This document shows positions 1-10,335 of a DNA stretch of 64,000 bases, piece after piece (the stretch's first letter is position 1; every line of letters begins with the position of its first letter). A program made the translations under genes and the position numbers. The notes under the pieces were generated by a model. It saw only the letters and a program-made list of their open reading frames with translations. It did no database searches and had not been told where the DNA came from. Source of the stretch: an uncultured Trichococcus sp. (GTDB taxonomy: Bacteria; Bacillota; Bacilli; Lactobacillales; Aerococcaceae); assembly GCF_963667775.1 (NCBI RefSeq), contig NZ_OY764015.1, positions 626,501 to 690,500 on the forward strand, given 5' to 3'.

Positions 1-29
1 ACATAATCTTAAAAGTCAGGAGTGACAAC

Positions 30-2240
30 ATGCCGAAAATCAAAACCTATTCACCTGAAGAGGTTGTGCAGCTATGCGCGGAATATATGAATGAAACCCA
101 TGTGGCATTTGTCCAAAAAGCGTGTGATTTTGCCAGGGAAGCTCATAGCGGGCAGATGCGAAAGTCCGGTGAGGAGTACTTTGTTCATCCGACCCAAGTC
201 GCAGCGATATTGGCAGATTTGAAATTAGATCCTGAAACGATTGCAACGGGATTTTTGCATGATGTTGTGGAAGATACAGAATACACTTTGGAGGATATCG
301 AACGCGAATTTTCCAAAACCGTAGCCATTTTGGTCGATGGTGTCACCAAGTTGGGTAAAATCGAATACAAATCGCATGAAGAGCAACAGGCCGAAAACCA
401 CCGCAAGATGTTGATGGCCATGGCGAAGGACCTGCGGATCATTATGGTGAAATTGGCGGACCGATTGCACAATATGCGCACGTTGAAATACCATAAGCCG
501 GAAAAACAACGGATCATATCCAATGAGACGTTGGAAATCTATGCCCCCTTAGCCCACCGATTAGGGATGAACCGGATCAAATGGGAATTGGAGGATACAT
601 CGCTCAGGTATCTGAATCCACAGCAATATTACCGGATTGTTCATTTGATGAACAGCAAGCGCGATGAACGTGAGCTCTACATCAAGGATACAATCAACAA
701 AATCAAAGAGTCGATTGACGAGTTGGAGATTGAGGCCGACATCTACGGCAGGCCGAAGCACATCAACTCCATTTACCGGAAAATGAAGGACCAAAAGAAA
801 CAATTCACGGAAATCTACGATCTGTTGGCTATCCGTGTCATCGTCCATTCCATCAAAGACTGTTATGCCGTTTTGGGTGCTATCCATACAAAATGGAAGC
901 CGATGCCGGGACGTTTCAAAGATTATATCGCCATGCCCAAGGCGAATATGTATCAGTCGCTGCATACGACCGTCATCGGGACGCAAGGAACGCCTGTCGA
1001 AATCCAGATCCGGACAATCGAAATGCACCAGGTCGCGGAGTATGGGGTTGCGGCTCACTGGGCATACAAAGAGGGCATCACCAAAAAAATCGATCCGGAA
1101 AAGATGCCCCATCAGATCGATTGGTTCCGTGACCTGATCGATTTGCAGGATGATTCCAAGAACGCCAGCGAGTTCGTCGAAAGCGTCAAAGAGGATATTT
1201 TCAAGGACAAAGTGTATGTCTTCACTCCGAAAGGCGATGTCGTTGAATTACCATCGGGTGCCGGTCCTTTGGATTTCGCCTATAACATCCATACCGAAAT
1301 TGGGCACAAAACCATCGGCGCTAAAGTCAACGGGAAAATCGTCCCTTTGAATTACAAGCTTCAGAACGGCGACATCATCGAAGTGATGACATCACCGAAC
1401 TCATTCGGTCCAAGCAGGGACTGGGTCAACCTGGTTTCCACCAGCAAAGCAAAAAACAAAATCAAACGCTATTTCAAGCTGCAGGACCGCGATGAACACG
1501 TCATCAAAGGCCGGGATATGCTGGAAAAACAACTGGTGGAAATGGAGTTTCCGCCAAAGGAATTCCTGACAAAACTAGGGATCAAAGATTTGTTGAATCG
1601 TTTCAATGTCAACTCTGAAGATGACCTCTATGCCGCAATCGGGTTCGGTGAACTGTCTGCCTTCATCGTTTCCAATCGTTTGACCGAAAAAGCCCGACGA
1701 GAGCGGGATAAGCACAAAGCGGAACAACAGCTGGACACGATCGAGCAAAAAACAAAAAAAGATAATCCGAAGATGAAGATCCGTCATGAAGGCGGCGTAG
1801 TCATCCAAGGAGTGGATAATCTGCTCATCCGCATCAGCCATTGCTGCAACCCGGTTCCGGGGGATGAAATTGTCGGCTACATCACAAAAGGGCGCGGTAT
1901 CTCGGTCCATCGGAAAGATTGCCCGAATGTGCAAGTTTCCGGAGAACACGGCGACCGGTTGATTGATGTCGAATGGGAAGATACCGGATTGTCAAATATC
2001 GATTACGAAACCGAATTGACGGTCGAGGGTTACAATCGTTCCGGTCTGTTGAACGAGATTTTGCATGTCGTGAACACGATGACCAAAAATCTCAGCAGCA
2101 TCAACGGGAAAGTCGACAGCAATAAAATAGCGGTCATTACGTTGAAGATCGGGATCCAAAATTTGAGCCAATTGGACAAAATCGTCGATAAAATCAAAAA
2201 TATCCCGGATGTCTACACAGTCAGAAGGGTAATATCTTAA
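30..2240 (+). CDS. relA: Bifunctional (p)ppGpp synthetase/hydrolase (RelA/SpoT family)
   Basis: Makes and degrades the alarmone (p)ppGpp in the cytosol, coupling amino-acid starvation to growth control. The 736-aa length is normal for the long RSH family. In order there is an HD hydrolase domain with HDVVED near residue 77, a synthetase domain with an RFKD motif near residue 293 (the RXKD form typical of bifunctional Gram-positive enzymes), a TGS domain from about 392, a zinc-type segment with HCCNP near 604, and a C-terminal ACT domain from about 660. An AGGAG lies 6-7 bases before the ATG. The next gene, dtd, starts 26 bases downstream, an arrangement common in Bacillota. Both catalytic motifs look intact, so a two-way enzyme is expected. 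Confidence 0.97.
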   Translation: MPKIKTYSPEEVVQLCAEYMNETHVAFVQKACDFAREAHSGQMRKSGEEYFVHPTQVAAILADLKLDPETIATGFLHDVVEDTEYTLEDIEREFSKTVAILVDGVTKLGKIEYKSHEEQQAENHRKMLMAMAKDLRIIMVKLADRLHNMRTLKYHKPEKQRIISNETLEIYAPLAHRLGMNRIKWELEDTSLRYLNPQQYYRIVHLMNSKRDERELYIKDTINKIKESIDELEIEADIYGRPKHINSIYRKMKDQKKQFTEIYDLLAIRVIVHSIKDCYAVLGAIHTKWKPMPGRFKDYIAMPKANMYQSLHTTVIGTQGTPVEIQIRTIEMHQVAEYGVAAHWAYKEGITKKIDPEKMPHQIDWFRDLIDLQDDSKNASEFVESVKEDIFKDKVYVFTPKGDVVELPSGAGPLDFAYNIHTEIGHKTIGAKVNGKIVPLNYKLQNGDIIEVMTSPNSFGPSRDWVNLVSTSKAKNKIKRYFKLQDRDEHVIKGRDMLEKQLVEMEFPPKEFLTKLGIKDLLNRFNVNSEDDLYAAIGFGELSAFIVSNRLTEKARRERDKHKAEQQLDTIEQKTKKDNPKMKIRHEGGVVIQGVDNLLIRISHCCNPVPGDEIVGYITKGRGISVHRKDCPNVQVSGEHGDRLIDVEWEDTGLSNIDYETELTVEGYNRSGLLNEILHVVNTMTKNLSSINGKVDSNKIAVITLKIGIQNLSQLDKIVDKIKNIPDVYTVRRVIS

Positions 2241-2266
2241 TTAACAAAAACGAATAGAGGGAATAT

Positions 2267-2713
2267 ATGCGTGTAGTTGTACAGAAAGTGACGGAAGCAT
2301 CCGTATCGGTTGATGGAGAAACCATCGGGAAAATAGGGATGGGCTTCATGCTATTGGTAGGAATCGGCAAGGACGATGCACAAGAAGATGTGCATTACCT
2401 TGCCCGTAAAGTTTCGAATCTCAGGGTTTTCGAAGATGAAGAGGGAAGAATGAACCGCTCCTTGAAGGACGTGGACGGAGCCATCCTTTCGATATCCCAG
2501 TTCACCCTATTCGCTGATACCAAAAAAGGCAACCGTCCTAGCTTCATCAATGCTGCTCCTCCGGAACTGGGGGAGGCGCTTTATCAAACGTTCAACGAGT
2601 CGTTGAGAGCGGAAGGTTTTCTTGTGGCATCGGGTAAGTTCGGTGCGCACATGGCGGTTAGTCTGATCAACGATGGCCCAGTAACCATCCTCATCGATTC
2701 CAAAAACAAATAA
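2267..2713 (+). CDS. dtd: D-aminoacyl-tRNA deacylase
   Basis: Hydrolyses D-amino acids, and glycine mischarged on tRNA-Ala, from tRNA, which is a translation proofreading step. The 148-aa protein has the family length. It carries the SQFTLFAD block near residue 77 and the C-terminal NDGPVTI block near 136, whose Gly-Pro pair builds the chiral-selective active site across the dimer. A GAGGGA ribosome site precedes the ATG. It follows rsh closely and ends directly in a strong shared terminator, so it is the last gene of that unit. Confidence 0.96.
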   Translation: MRVVVQKVTEASVSVDGETIGKIGMGFMLLVGIGKDDAQEDVHYLARKVSNLRVFEDEEGRMNRSLKDVDGAILSISQFTLFADTKKGNRPSFINAAPPELGEALYQTFNESLRAEGFLVASGKFGAHMAVSLINDGPVTILIDSKNK

Positions 2714-2764
2714 AAGAGTCGGCAGTTTGAACCTCGAATGGTTCAAACTGCCGACTCTTTTTTT
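2712..2764. terminator. Bidirectional terminator between dtd and the amidase
   Basis: A near-perfect inverted repeat of about 22 bp (arms AAAAGAGTCGGCAG... and its complement) with a 6-base loop. T tracts follow on both strands, so it can end dtd from the left and the amidase gene from the right. Confidence 0.9.
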
Positions 2765-2780
2765 ATTCCGCTTTTCTTTC

Positions 2781-4097
2781 TTATTGGAAATATTCGGTCA
2801 AAGCTTGGTAGATGCTTTCGGCGACCAGCGAGCGATAGTAATCGGAATTGAAGGTCTTGACATCGGAATCATTGTTCATGTAACCAAGCTCCAACAACAA
2901 GGCGGGCTGATCGTTTTCGCGTGTTACCAAGAAATCGCCAAATTTGGAACCATTATCCTGCAACGGCAAATTGTCGGCCAGGTGATCATCAACGAGATTT
3001 GCCAACGGAATATCCTTATCCGCGTAGTAATAAGTCGTGAAGCCAGTCGCGGAAGTGCCGCTTGCTGTGGAGTCATAATGCAGGCTGATGAACAGATCTG
3101 CATTGTTGACATTGCTCATTTCTGCCCGATCTTCCAAGGTCACATAGACGTCGGAGGTGCGCGTCAATATTACGTTGGCTCCGGCACTACGCAATTTGTC
3201 CGCTACTGCTTGAGCAGTTTTTAGTGTGACTTCCTTCTCGTAAATGTAAGTGCCTTCCGCACCTGGATCTTCTCCTCCGTGGCCCGGATCGATCACTATG
3301 GTCGCTTCGGCGAGAGTTGTGGTGGATGAAGCAGTAATGGACGCAGTGAGCGACTCGGATGTTTCCACCAACCAGGAGGCCACATATCCTTCCTTGTTTC
3401 CTTGGTAAAGAATCTTATAGAAATCACCGGATTGGCTGATCAGTTCGTACTCTTCATCTTTTTCAGCAATGAACAGGATATCAGTGCCGGTCGAAGGACC
3501 GCTGCGGACATTTACGCCATCCATCATGATGATGACTTTAGGGATGGCTTCGTCTGCAACAATTGCTGCGGTATCGACTGTTTCCGGAGCCAACTGGATG
3601 CTGCCTGGTGAAATTTCGATGAGTTCAGACAAAATCCAAGCAACTTTATTGTTGTATTGAATTTGACTCCAGCCGTTCTCTTCGTATAACAGAGCGAATT
3701 TTTCGCCAGCACTGGCTGTTCCGACGACTTCAGATGTTTCATTGTTCTCTTGCCGTACGTTGGCGGAAGCCACCAGGACTGTTGCCAGCAATTCGGATGT
3801 TGCTGCGATTTCAGTATTGTTGATCAGCCAACTGGCCACCCAACCGATTCTTCCATCCGAAAGCCGAACTTTATACCATTCGTTTTTTTCGGCTAAAACA
3901 TTGACTGTGGACCCGCCTTGTATTTGCGTCATAATATCGTAGGATAAGCCTGGACCGGATCGGACATTTACGATGCTGGCGGAGATGCTGACTGTAGTAT
4001 AGTTGGCTAATGCTACCGTACCGAAGGAGCCTAATCCGACAAATAGCAAAACAAGCGTCAAGAAGAACAGATGTTTGTTTTTTGCGATATTCTTCAC
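2781..4097 (-). CDS. Secreted N-acetylmuramoyl-L-alanine amidase with three SH3 domains
   Basis: A peptidoglycan hydrolase that cleaves the bond between MurNAc and L-Ala of the stem peptide outside the membrane. A signal peptide covers about residues 1-32 (charged start, long hydrophobic run, ALA site). Three bacterial SH3 modules follow, each with the NVRSGPG/NVRQENN type start. The Amidase_3 domain begins near residue 265 with IVIDPGHGG and continues with the SLHYDS and LLLELGYMNN motifs that carry zinc ligands and the catalytic Glu. I prefer the GTG at 4097 because GAAAGGAG lies 7 bases before it. The ATG 30 bases upstream has no ribosome site. The family is often called LytC/CwlM-like; the exact orthologue is not determined. 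Confidence 0.9.
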   Translation of the reverse strand: MKNIAKNKHLFFLTLVLLFVGLGSFGTVALANYTTVSISASIVNVRSGPGLSYDIMTQIQGGSTVNVLAEKNEWYKVRLSDGRIGWVASWLINNTEIAATSELLATVLVASANVRQENNETSEVVGTASAGEKFALLYEENGWSQIQYNNKVAWILSELIEISPGSIQLAPETVDTAAIVADEAIPKVIIMMDGVNVRSGPSTGTDILFIAEKDEEYELISQSGDFYKILYQGNKEGYVASWLVETSESLTASITASSTTTLAEATIVIDPGHGGEDPGAEGTYIYEKEVTLKTAQAVADKLRSAGANVILTRTSDVYVTLEDRAEMSNVNNADLFISLHYDSTASGTSATGFTTYYYADKDIPLANLVDDHLADNLPLQDNGSKFGDFLVTRENDQPALLLELGYMNNDSDVKTFNSDYYRSLVAESIYQALTEYFQ

Positions 4098-4159
4098 TGA
4101 CTGTCTCCTTTCTGGTTTGGGATGCATAAAATTTACAAAAATTGTTCAATTCTTCTATC

Positions 4160-4189
4160 ATTATAGCAAAGATACGCTATCCAATGCAA
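4160..4189 (-). promoter_or_regulatory. Promoter of the amidase gene
   Basis: On the minus strand TTGCAT and TATAAT are separated by 18 bases, about 60 bases upstream of the amidase start. Confidence 0.6.
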
Positions 4190-4234
4190 AGCCTTTTCAG
4201 AAATTGTGAAAGTGAAAGTTTGATGAAAACAGTA

Positions 4235-4263
4235 TTGACAATTCGGTGCTTATCTTGTATCGT
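4235..4263 (+). promoter_or_regulatory. Promoter of the hisS-aspS leader
   Basis: TTGACA, a 17-base spacer and TATCGT stand just before the T-box leader. Confidence 0.65.
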
Positions 4264-4274
4264 TAAGGAAATTA

Positions 4275-4505
4275 TAAATGTCCAGTGAAGATCGAAGTAG
4301 AATAGATTGGTTTGATTCAGAGAGGATTGCCGCGGCTGAGAGCACTCCCAAACGTTTATTCGAAAGACAGGTTGGAGGATTAATAGTGAAAAGCTATTAC
4401 GCCACGAACGTTACTCGTTAAAGGAAAGCTATGCTTTCGAATAAAGGTGGCACCACGTCTGACTAATCGTCCTTTTCCATGATGGAAAGAGGGCTATTTT
4501 TTTGC
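4275..4505 (+). promoter_or_regulatory. T-box riboswitch, histidine type
   Basis: The leader senses uncharged tRNA-His and lets transcription through when histidine is short. The conserved T-box core GGTGGCACCACG is at 4446-4457. It is followed by a terminator hairpin (CCTTTTCCA/TGGAAAGAGG) and a T run ending at 4505. A CAC triplet at 4343-4345, in the Stem I part of the leader, is a reasonable histidine specifier, but I did not fold Stem I rigorously. The downstream genes hisS-aspS fit the assignment. Confidence 0.88.
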
Positions 4506-4553
4506 TTTTTTTCAGACAGAAAACAATATGAAGCGAAAGGAATGGTTACCAAA

Positions 4554-5876
4554 ATGATACAAAAACCAAAAGGGACTGCCGATATATTTTTGCGGGAAGC
4601 AGAAATTTGGCAATACGTGGAAGAAACAGCCCGGATCTTACTGCATGACTATCAATTTTCAGAAATCCGCACCCCGATGTTTGAAAGTTATGAATTGTTC
4701 TCCAGGGGGGTCGGCGATACGAGTGATATCGTATCAAAGGAAATGTACGACTTCTACGACAAAGGCGATCGACACATCGCATTGAAGCCGGAAGGGACGG
4801 CTCCGGTGGTTCGGGCCTATGTTGAAAACAAACTGTTCGGACCTGAACACCCGAAACCCCTGAAAGTCTATTACATCAGCCCGATGTTCCGCTATGAAAG
4901 ACCACAAGGGGGAAGAATGCGTCAATTCCACCAACTGGGTGTTGAAGTTTTCGGAAGCATCAATCCGGCGACTGATGTCGAAACGATGGCATTGGCATGG
5001 GACATATTGAAGGAACTGGAATTGAGCGATCTGAAATTGGTCATCAATTCATTGGGTAAGACCGAAGACCGGATCAGATATCGCGAAGCACTGATCGCCT
5101 ATTTGGAGCCTTTCCACGATGAATTGAGCAAAGATTCGCAGACGCGTCTGCACAAAAATCCGTTGCGCGTGCTGGACAGCAAAGACAAGCGCGACAAGGA
5201 AATTGTTGCCCAAGCACCGAGCATCTTGGAGTTCCTGTCGGAAGAATCGAAGAAGCACTTTGAATCGGTTCAGGAAATGCTTCAGGCATTGGAAATCCCC
5301 TTCACGATCAACAGCAACATGGTCCGGGGACTCGATTACTATCAAGACACCATTTTTGAAATCATGACATCATCGGCTGTCTTCGGGGCGGAAACGACCA
5401 TCTGCGGCGGTGGCCGTTATGACGGCTTGGTCCAGGAAATCGGTGGGCCGGAAGTTCCTGGATTTGGCTTCGGGATGGGCTTGGAAAGACTGATTCTTTT
5501 GATCAAGGATCAACAAGTCGATGTGCCGAAACTATCCGAGTTGGATGTCTACGTCGTCGGACTGGGAGAAGCTACGAACATCGAAACCCTAAAATTGGTA
5601 CAAAATGCGCGCCAAGCAGGGTATTCGGCGGATCGGGACTTCCATGACCGCAAAGCCAAAGCGCAATTCAAAACCGCCACGAAAAATGGAGCCAAAGTAG
5701 TGCTGACCATAGGCGAAGACGAATTGAACAGCAAAAAAGTGCAATTCAAAGTGATGTCGACCGGCAAAGAAAAGACAGTGCCGTTGACTGAAATCTACGC
5801 GGATTTTGATAAGGTGTACAAATTGCAGACTGCCGATATGACGGCTTTTAATGAGTTTTTCGGAAAAGAAGACTAG
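4554..5876 (+). CDS. hisS: Histidyl-tRNA synthetase
   Basis: Class II synthetase that charges tRNA-His. From the ATG at 4554 the protein has 440 aa and begins [11 protein letters not shown], the usual family start. Motif 2 ([16 protein letters not shown]), the histidine-binding [13 protein letters not shown] block and motif 3 ([11 protein letters not shown]) are all present, followed by an anticodon-binding domain. An in-frame ATG at 4479 lies inside the T-box terminator and is rejected. An ATG at 4542 sits directly on the AAAGGA ribosome site and is also unlikely. The gene is controlled by the T-box leader and followed 24 bases later by aspS. Confidence 0.96.
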   Translation: MIQKPKGTADIFLREAEIWQYVEETARILLHDYQFSEIRTPMFESYELFSRGVGDTSDIVSKEMYDFYDKGDRHIALKPEGTAPVVRAYVENKLFGPEHPKPLKVYYISPMFRYERPQGGRMRQFHQLGVEVFGSINPATDVETMALAWDILKELELSDLKLVINSLGKTEDRIRYREALIAYLEPFHDELSKDSQTRLHKNPLRVLDSKDKRDKEIVAQAPSILEFLSEESKKHFESVQEMLQALEIPFTINSNMVRGLDYYQDTIFEIMTSSAVFGAETTICGGGRYDGLVQEIGGPEVPGFGFGMGLERLILLIKDQQVDVPKLSELDVYVVGLGEATNIETLKLVQNARQAGYSADRDFHDRKAKAQFKTATKNGAKVVLTIGEDELNSKKVQFKVMSTGKEKTVPLTEIYADFDKVYKLQTADMTAFNEFFGKED

Positions 5877-5900
5877 AACATACAGAAAAGGGTAGTGAAA

Positions 5901-7667
5901 ATGGAGAGAAGAACAGAGTATTGCGGATTATTGACGGAAGCATCCGTCGGGCAGACTGTCGTCGCCAATGGTTGGGTAAACAAAAGAAGAGACTTAGGCG
6001 GATTGATCTTTATCCATCTGCGTGATCGTGAAGGCATCGTCCAAGTCGTATTCAATACAGAATTCAGCGAAGAAGCCTTCCGCATTGCGGAAACGATCCG
6101 TGGGGAATATGTCCTGCAGGTCAAAGGTAAAGTGGTCTTGCGTGAAGCAAATCAAATCAATCCGAATATCGGTACAGGAACGATCGAAATCGAAGCGGAA
6201 TCCGTGGAAATTTTAGCGAAAGCGAAAACACCGCCGTTCTATATCGAAGGTGATGTGAACGTGTCCGATGAATTGCGTATGAAATACCGTTACATCGATT
6301 TGAGAAGAGACAAAATGATGAACAACATGAAAATTCGCCATCAAACGACGCGCACTGTTCGCAACTATTTGGACGACTTGAATTTTATGGACATCGAAAC
6401 ACCTTATTTGACGAAATCGACCCCGGAAGGTGCTCGTGACTACATCGTTCCATCCCGTGTCCACCAAGGCGAATTCTATGCGTTACCGCAATCGCCGCAA
6501 CTGTTCAAACAAATGCTGATGGGCGCAGGCTTTGACCGCTATTACCAGATTGTCCGTTGCTTCCGCGATGAAGATCTGCGCGGTGACAGACAGCCTGAAT
6601 TCACGCAAGTGGACATCGAAACCAGTTTCCTGTCCGCGGAGGAGATCCAGGAAATCACCGAAAACATGCTTCAAAAAGTCATGAAGGACGTTCTGGGCAA
6701 AGACATTCCGGCTCCGTTCCCTCGCATCTCCTACGATGAAGCGATGAACCGTTTCGGTAGCGATAAGCCTGATACCCGTTTCGCTTTGGAACTGATCGAC
6801 ATGAATGAATTCGCGAAAACATCTTCATTCAACGTTTTCAAAGCAACAAGTGAAAACGGCGGCCAAGTCCGTGGATTGAATGTCAAAGGCAAGGCTGATG
6901 CTTATTCACGCAAAGACATGGATAATCTGATCGAATACGCCAAACAATACGGCGCAAAAGGCATGGCTTGGATGAAAGTCGAAGAGGACGGACTGAAAGG
7001 CGCCGTGGCGAAATTCTTCACGGAAGACAGCGAAGAATTGATCAGACTGATGGATGCGGAGCCTGGCGACTTGCTTGTGTTTGTTGCTGACAAAAAAGAA
7101 ATCGTCTATCAAGCTTTAGGTGAGCTCCGTCTGAAGTTCGGTCGCGACCTTGATCTGATCGACAAATCCCAGTTTGCTTTCGTTTGGGTTGTGGATTGGC
7201 CATTGCTCGAGTACGATGCGGATGCAAAACGTTATACTGCCATGCATCATCCGTTCACTCGTCCTAATGATGAGGACCTTGCCAAACTAGCCGATCATCC
7301 GGAAGAAGTCTATGCACAAGCTTATGATATCGTCCTGAATGGCTATGAAATCGGCGGTGGATCCTTGCGTATCCATACACGAGAAGTACAGGAGCAGATG
7401 TTTGCGGCGCTTGGCTTCAGTAAAGAAGATGCCGAAGAGGAGTTCGGTTTCTTGCTGGATGCTTTCGACTACGGCTTCCCACCGCATGGCGGTATCGCTT
7501 TAGGATTGGATCGTCTGGTCATGCTGTTGACAGGCGAATCGAATATCCGCGAAGTGATCGCTTTCCCTAAAAACGGAAAAGCTTTTGACCCGATGACAAA
7601 CGCACCAAGCGAAGTTAGCGCAGCTCAGTTGAAAGAATTGAGCCTGAAAATCGCCTCATTGGACTAA
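5901..7667 (+). CDS. aspS: Aspartyl-tRNA synthetase
   Basis: Class II synthetase for tRNA-Asp (possibly also tRNA-Asn when an amidotransferase is present, which cannot be judged here). The 588-aa length is typical of the bacterial type. An N-terminal OB anticodon-binding domain ([22 protein letters not shown]), motif 2 ([18 protein letters not shown]), the bacterial GAD insertion around residues 300-420 and motif 3 ([13 protein letters not shown]) are visible. An AAAAGGG stands 8 bases before the ATG at 5901. A GTG six bases upstream is too close to that site. It is cotranscribed with hisS, the usual pair in Bacillota, and shares its T-box control. Confidence 0.96.
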   Translation: MERRTEYCGLLTEASVGQTVVANGWVNKRRDLGGLIFIHLRDREGIVQVVFNTEFSEEAFRIAETIRGEYVLQVKGKVVLREANQINPNIGTGTIEIEAESVEILAKAKTPPFYIEGDVNVSDELRMKYRYIDLRRDKMMNNMKIRHQTTRTVRNYLDDLNFMDIETPYLTKSTPEGARDYIVPSRVHQGEFYALPQSPQLFKQMLMGAGFDRYYQIVRCFRDEDLRGDRQPEFTQVDIETSFLSAEEIQEITENMLQKVMKDVLGKDIPAPFPRISYDEAMNRFGSDKPDTRFALELIDMNEFAKTSSFNVFKATSENGGQVRGLNVKGKADAYSRKDMDNLIEYAKQYGAKGMAWMKVEEDGLKGAVAKFFTEDSEELIRLMDAEPGDLLVFVADKKEIVYQALGELRLKFGRDLDLIDKSQFAFVWVVDWPLLEYDADAKRYTAMHHPFTRPNDEDLAKLADHPEEVYAQAYDIVLNGYEIGGGSLRIHTREVQEQMFAALGFSKEDAEEEFGFLLDAFDYGFPPHGGIALGLDRLVMLLTGESNIREVIAFPKNGKAFDPMTNAPSEVSAAQLKELSLKIASLD

Positions 7668-7713
7668 CCTTGGACTAACAATTACACTAAAAAGAGCATC
7701 CGATGGAAAGTAA

Positions 7714-7758
7714 AACAGCCCTTATGATACAATAATCGTATCATAAGGCTGTTTTTTT
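7714..7758 (+). terminator. Terminator of hisS-aspS
   Basis: Stem of about 15 bp (ACAGCC-CTTATGATAC paired with GTATCATAAGGCTGT, one bulged C) followed by a run of seven T. Confidence 0.9.
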
Positions 7759-7822
7759 CGTCTCTTGTTTTGTGGAAGACGGAATTGCTTTTTAGGATAA
7801 TACACAATAAAAGGGTGAAGAT

Positions 7823-8716
7823 ATGTTAAAGATAGGTTCACATGTTTCTATGGGCGGCAAAAAAATGTTGCTTGGATCAGCTGAAGAGGCTGCGTCTTAC
7901 GGTTCTTCGGTATTTATGATCTACACAGGCGCTCCGCAGAATACCCGGAGAAAAAGCGTCGATGAGATGAATATTCCGGAAGGCACGGATTATATGGCGA
8001 AGCACGGTTTGGTCGAACTGGTCGTGCATGCTCCCTACATCATCAACTTGGCGAATACAACAAAACCGGATCATTTTGAATTCGCAATCGGATTTTTGCG
8101 CGATGAAATCGTGCGGGCCCAAGCGCTCGGCGCAAAACAAATCACGCTGCATCCTGGTTCGCATGTCGGCGCTGGCCCTGAAATAGGCATCAAGCAGATC
8201 ATCAAGGGCCTGAATGAAGTGCTGGAGCCTCGTCAGACTGCGCAGATAGCGTTGGAAACGATGGCCGGAAAAGGCACGGAAATCGGCCGGACGTTTGAAG
8301 AGTTGGCAGCCATCATGGACGGCGTCGTCCACAACGATAAGTTGTCCGTAACGTTGGATACGTGCCATACGAACGATGCGGGATATAACGTCAAAGAGGA
8401 CTTCGACGGTGTTTTGGAGGAATTCGACCGCGTCATCGGTCTGGAGCGTCTGAAAATGGTCCATGTCAACGACTCGAAAAACGAGAGAGGGGCCCACAAG
8501 GACAGGCATGCGAACATCGGGTTCGGCACCATCGGCTTTGAAACTTTGAACAAAATTGTTCACCATCCGCAACTGCAGGATTTGCCGAAAATATTGGAGA
8601 CGCCGTTTGTGGGCGAGGACAAAAAGAACAAGAAGGCGCCTTACCGGTTCGAACTGGATATGCTGAAGGCACAGACATTCAATCCGAGATTGTTGGAAGA
8701 TATACTGAAACAGTAA
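7823..8716 (+). CDS. nfo: Endonuclease IV (AP endonuclease family 2)
   Basis: Cuts DNA 5' of abasic sites during base-excision repair, using a three-metal zinc centre in a TIM barrel. The 297-aa length is standard. The zinc-ligand blocks are all visible: [41 protein letters not shown] with [12 protein letters not shown], and ILETPF. The ATG follows AAGGGTGAAG. It is a single gene placed between the aspS terminator and the lemA unit. Confidence 0.96.
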   Translation: MLKIGSHVSMGGKKMLLGSAEEAASYGSSVFMIYTGAPQNTRRKSVDEMNIPEGTDYMAKHGLVELVVHAPYIINLANTTKPDHFEFAIGFLRDEIVRAQALGAKQITLHPGSHVGAGPEIGIKQIIKGLNEVLEPRQTAQIALETMAGKGTEIGRTFEELAAIMDGVVHNDKLSVTLDTCHTNDAGYNVKEDFDGVLEEFDRVIGLERLKMVHVNDSKNERGAHKDRHANIGFGTIGFETLNKIVHHPQLQDLPKILETPFVGEDKKNKKAPYRFELDMLKAQTFNPRLLEDILKQ

Positions 8717-8804
8717 GAAATACGTCTTTGGATGGATGCCGTTTCGGCCTAAATCAGGGATAATATTATTCAAGCACAGAATGAAGAATAAAGGAGATGG
8801 GAAG

Positions 8805-9383
8805 ATGAAAGGTTGGCTGAAGGGCTTAATCGGTGTGTTTATTGCGGTGTTGCTATTGGGCGTGCCGTTGGTCAGCTCCTATAACGGGTTGGTGACGGAG
8901 GAGAGCAACGTCGATGTGCAATGGGCGAATGTGGAAAGCAAGCTCCAAAGACGTTATGACTTGATCCCCAACTTGGTGGAATCGGTAAAAGGCGCCATGG
9001 AACAGGAACAGGAAGTTTTCGGTGCAATCGCTGACGCCCGTGCAAGAATCAGCAGTGCCCAGACGACGGAAGAACAGGTTGCCGCCAGCAACGAGATGGA
9101 ATCGGCACTCTCGCGATTGTTGGTGATTGTTGAGAACTATCCGGAACTGAAATCGAACGAACAAGTGACTGCTCTGATGGATGAACTGGCAGGCACGGAA
9201 AACAGGATTTCAGTCGAAAGGGATCGTTACAACGAAGCGGTTCAACAATACAACAACAAAGTCAAACGGTTCCCGGGATCGCTCATGGCAGGACTTTTCG
9301 GATTTGACGAAAAATCTTATTTTGAAGCGGCAAGCGGCGCCGAGACCGCTCCTAGTGTAGATTTGAACACAGATGATGAATAA
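8805..9383 (+). CDS. lemA: LemA family membrane protein
   Basis: A 192-aa protein with one N-terminal transmembrane segment (about residues 5-24) followed by a long helical domain exposed outside the cytoplasm. The conserved LemA core around residues 36-60 (SNVDVQWANVESKLQRRYDL, then IPNLVESVKG) is clear. AAGGAG sits 8 bases before the ATG at 8805. The frame is open further upstream but has no ribosome site there. It is followed at once by a TPM-domain gene. LemA and TPM genes commonly pair, and a role in membrane or envelope stress is suspected, but no biochemical function is assigned. Confidence 0.92.
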   Translation: MKGWLKGLIGVFIAVLLLGVPLVSSYNGLVTEESNVDVQWANVESKLQRRYDLIPNLVESVKGAMEQEQEVFGAIADARARISSAQTTEEQVAASNEMESALSRLLVIVENYPELKSNEQVTALMDELAGTENRISVERDRYNEAVQQYNNKVKRFPGSLMAGLFGFDEKSYFEAASGAETAPSVDLNTDDE

Positions 9384-9402
9384 TTGAGGGGCTGATGATG
9401 CT

Positions 9403-10260
9403 TTGTTTCAAATGAAGAAAAAGGCGCGTTGGCAACTGCTTGTGGTTTTGGGAGCATTTTTCTTTTCAATGGCGTTCGCGCCGCCCAAACATGCGCAGTC
9501 GTTGCCTGATCCGACAAACGATTTTTATGTCTATGATCCAAGCGGCACGCTCTCCGAAGAAACGAAAACATTCATCATGAGTGTGAATGAACAATACGAA
9601 TTGACGGAAGAGAAGCCCCAAGTTGTTGTGGCGGTGGTCGATTCACTGCAGGGAGGGACTATCGAGGAGTATTCCGTCGACCTGTTTGAAAAGTGGGGAA
9701 TTGGCCAGGCCGATGCCGATAACGGTGTACTGATTTTGTTGGCTCTGGAGGAAAGGGAAATCCGCTTCGAAATCGGATACGGTCTGGAAGGAGCCTTGAC
9801 GGACAGCCGAACCGGCAGAATCCTGGACAATCATTTGGACTATCTTTCGGCCAATGATTTCGATGGCGGACTGAAAGAAATCTTTACGGAGGCCGCTGTT
9901 GTCGTCAATGAGGAATACCAATACGATGATGAAGTGATTTTCTCCGGTTATCCTGTCGATACAACGCAATACTCCGATGGCGATTCATCGTTCTTCGCGT
10001 CACTGGTCCAATTCCTGTTCATCCTGTTGCTGCTGTCCTTCTTTTTCGGCGGCAGAGGCGGACGCGGTGGACGCGGTGGACGCGGCGGCGGAATGAACCC
10101 ATTGTGGTGGCTGCTGCTGAGCGGCGGCGGGGGTAGTTACCGCGGCAGCAATCATCGTGGCGGATATGGCGGCGGTTTCGGAGGCGGCGGCTTTGGCGGG
10201 GGAGGCGGCTTCGGAGGCGGTGGATCTTCCGGAGGCGGCGGGTCAAGCAGAGGTTTCTGA
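9403..10260 (+). CDS. TPM-domain protein with glycine-rich tail
   Basis: A secreted or membrane-anchored TPM (Psb32/YgcG-like) protein of 285 aa. It has a signal sequence over about residues 1-33, a TPM domain over 40-170 (VYDPSGTLSEET, GIGQADADNGVLILL, EIGYGLEGALTDSRTGRILD), a transmembrane helix near 195-212, and a tail made almost only of Gly with Arg, Ser, Phe and Tyr. I prefer the TTG at 9403 because GAGGGG lies 11 bases upstream. Two ATGs at 9395 and 9398 are out of frame, and the in-frame ATG at 9412 is too far from the ribosome site. It is probably cotranscribed with lemA. The TPM fold has been linked to phosphatase activity in some proteins; the role here is unknown. Confidence 0.87.
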   Translation: MFQMKKKARWQLLVVLGAFFFSMAFAPPKHAQSLPDPTNDFYVYDPSGTLSEETKTFIMSVNEQYELTEEKPQVVVAVVDSLQGGTIEEYSVDLFEKWGIGQADADNGVLILLALEEREIRFEIGYGLEGALTDSRTGRILDNHLDYLSANDFDGGLKEIFTEAAVVVNEEYQYDDEVIFSGYPVDTTQYSDGDSSFFASLVQFLFILLLLSFFFGGRGGRGGRGGRGGGMNPLWWLLLSGGGGSYRGSNHRGGYGGGFGGGGFGGGGGFGGGGSSGGGGSSRGF

Positions 10261-10292
10261 TTTAGTTGCTGTGCCAATGAATATCAAGATAC

Positions 10293-10331
10293 AAGAAGAG
10301 GACCCGGATTAAAATCGGGTCCTCTTCTTTC
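10293..10331. terminator. Bidirectional terminator after the TPM gene
   Basis: A 14-bp perfect stem (AAGAAGAGGACCCG and its complement) with T/A flanks on both sides. It separates the converging TPM and ppsR genes. Confidence 0.9.
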
Positions 10332-10335
10332 AATG

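Noticed and set aside
4479-4553. Upstream ATG extending hisS by 25 codons
   Set aside because: It lies within the T-box terminator hairpin, and the added residues do not match the family start.
10060-10255. Short GGC-rich tandem-like repeats
   Set aside because: They encode the glycine-rich tail of the TPM protein in frame and vary in unit, so they are not a separate repeat element.
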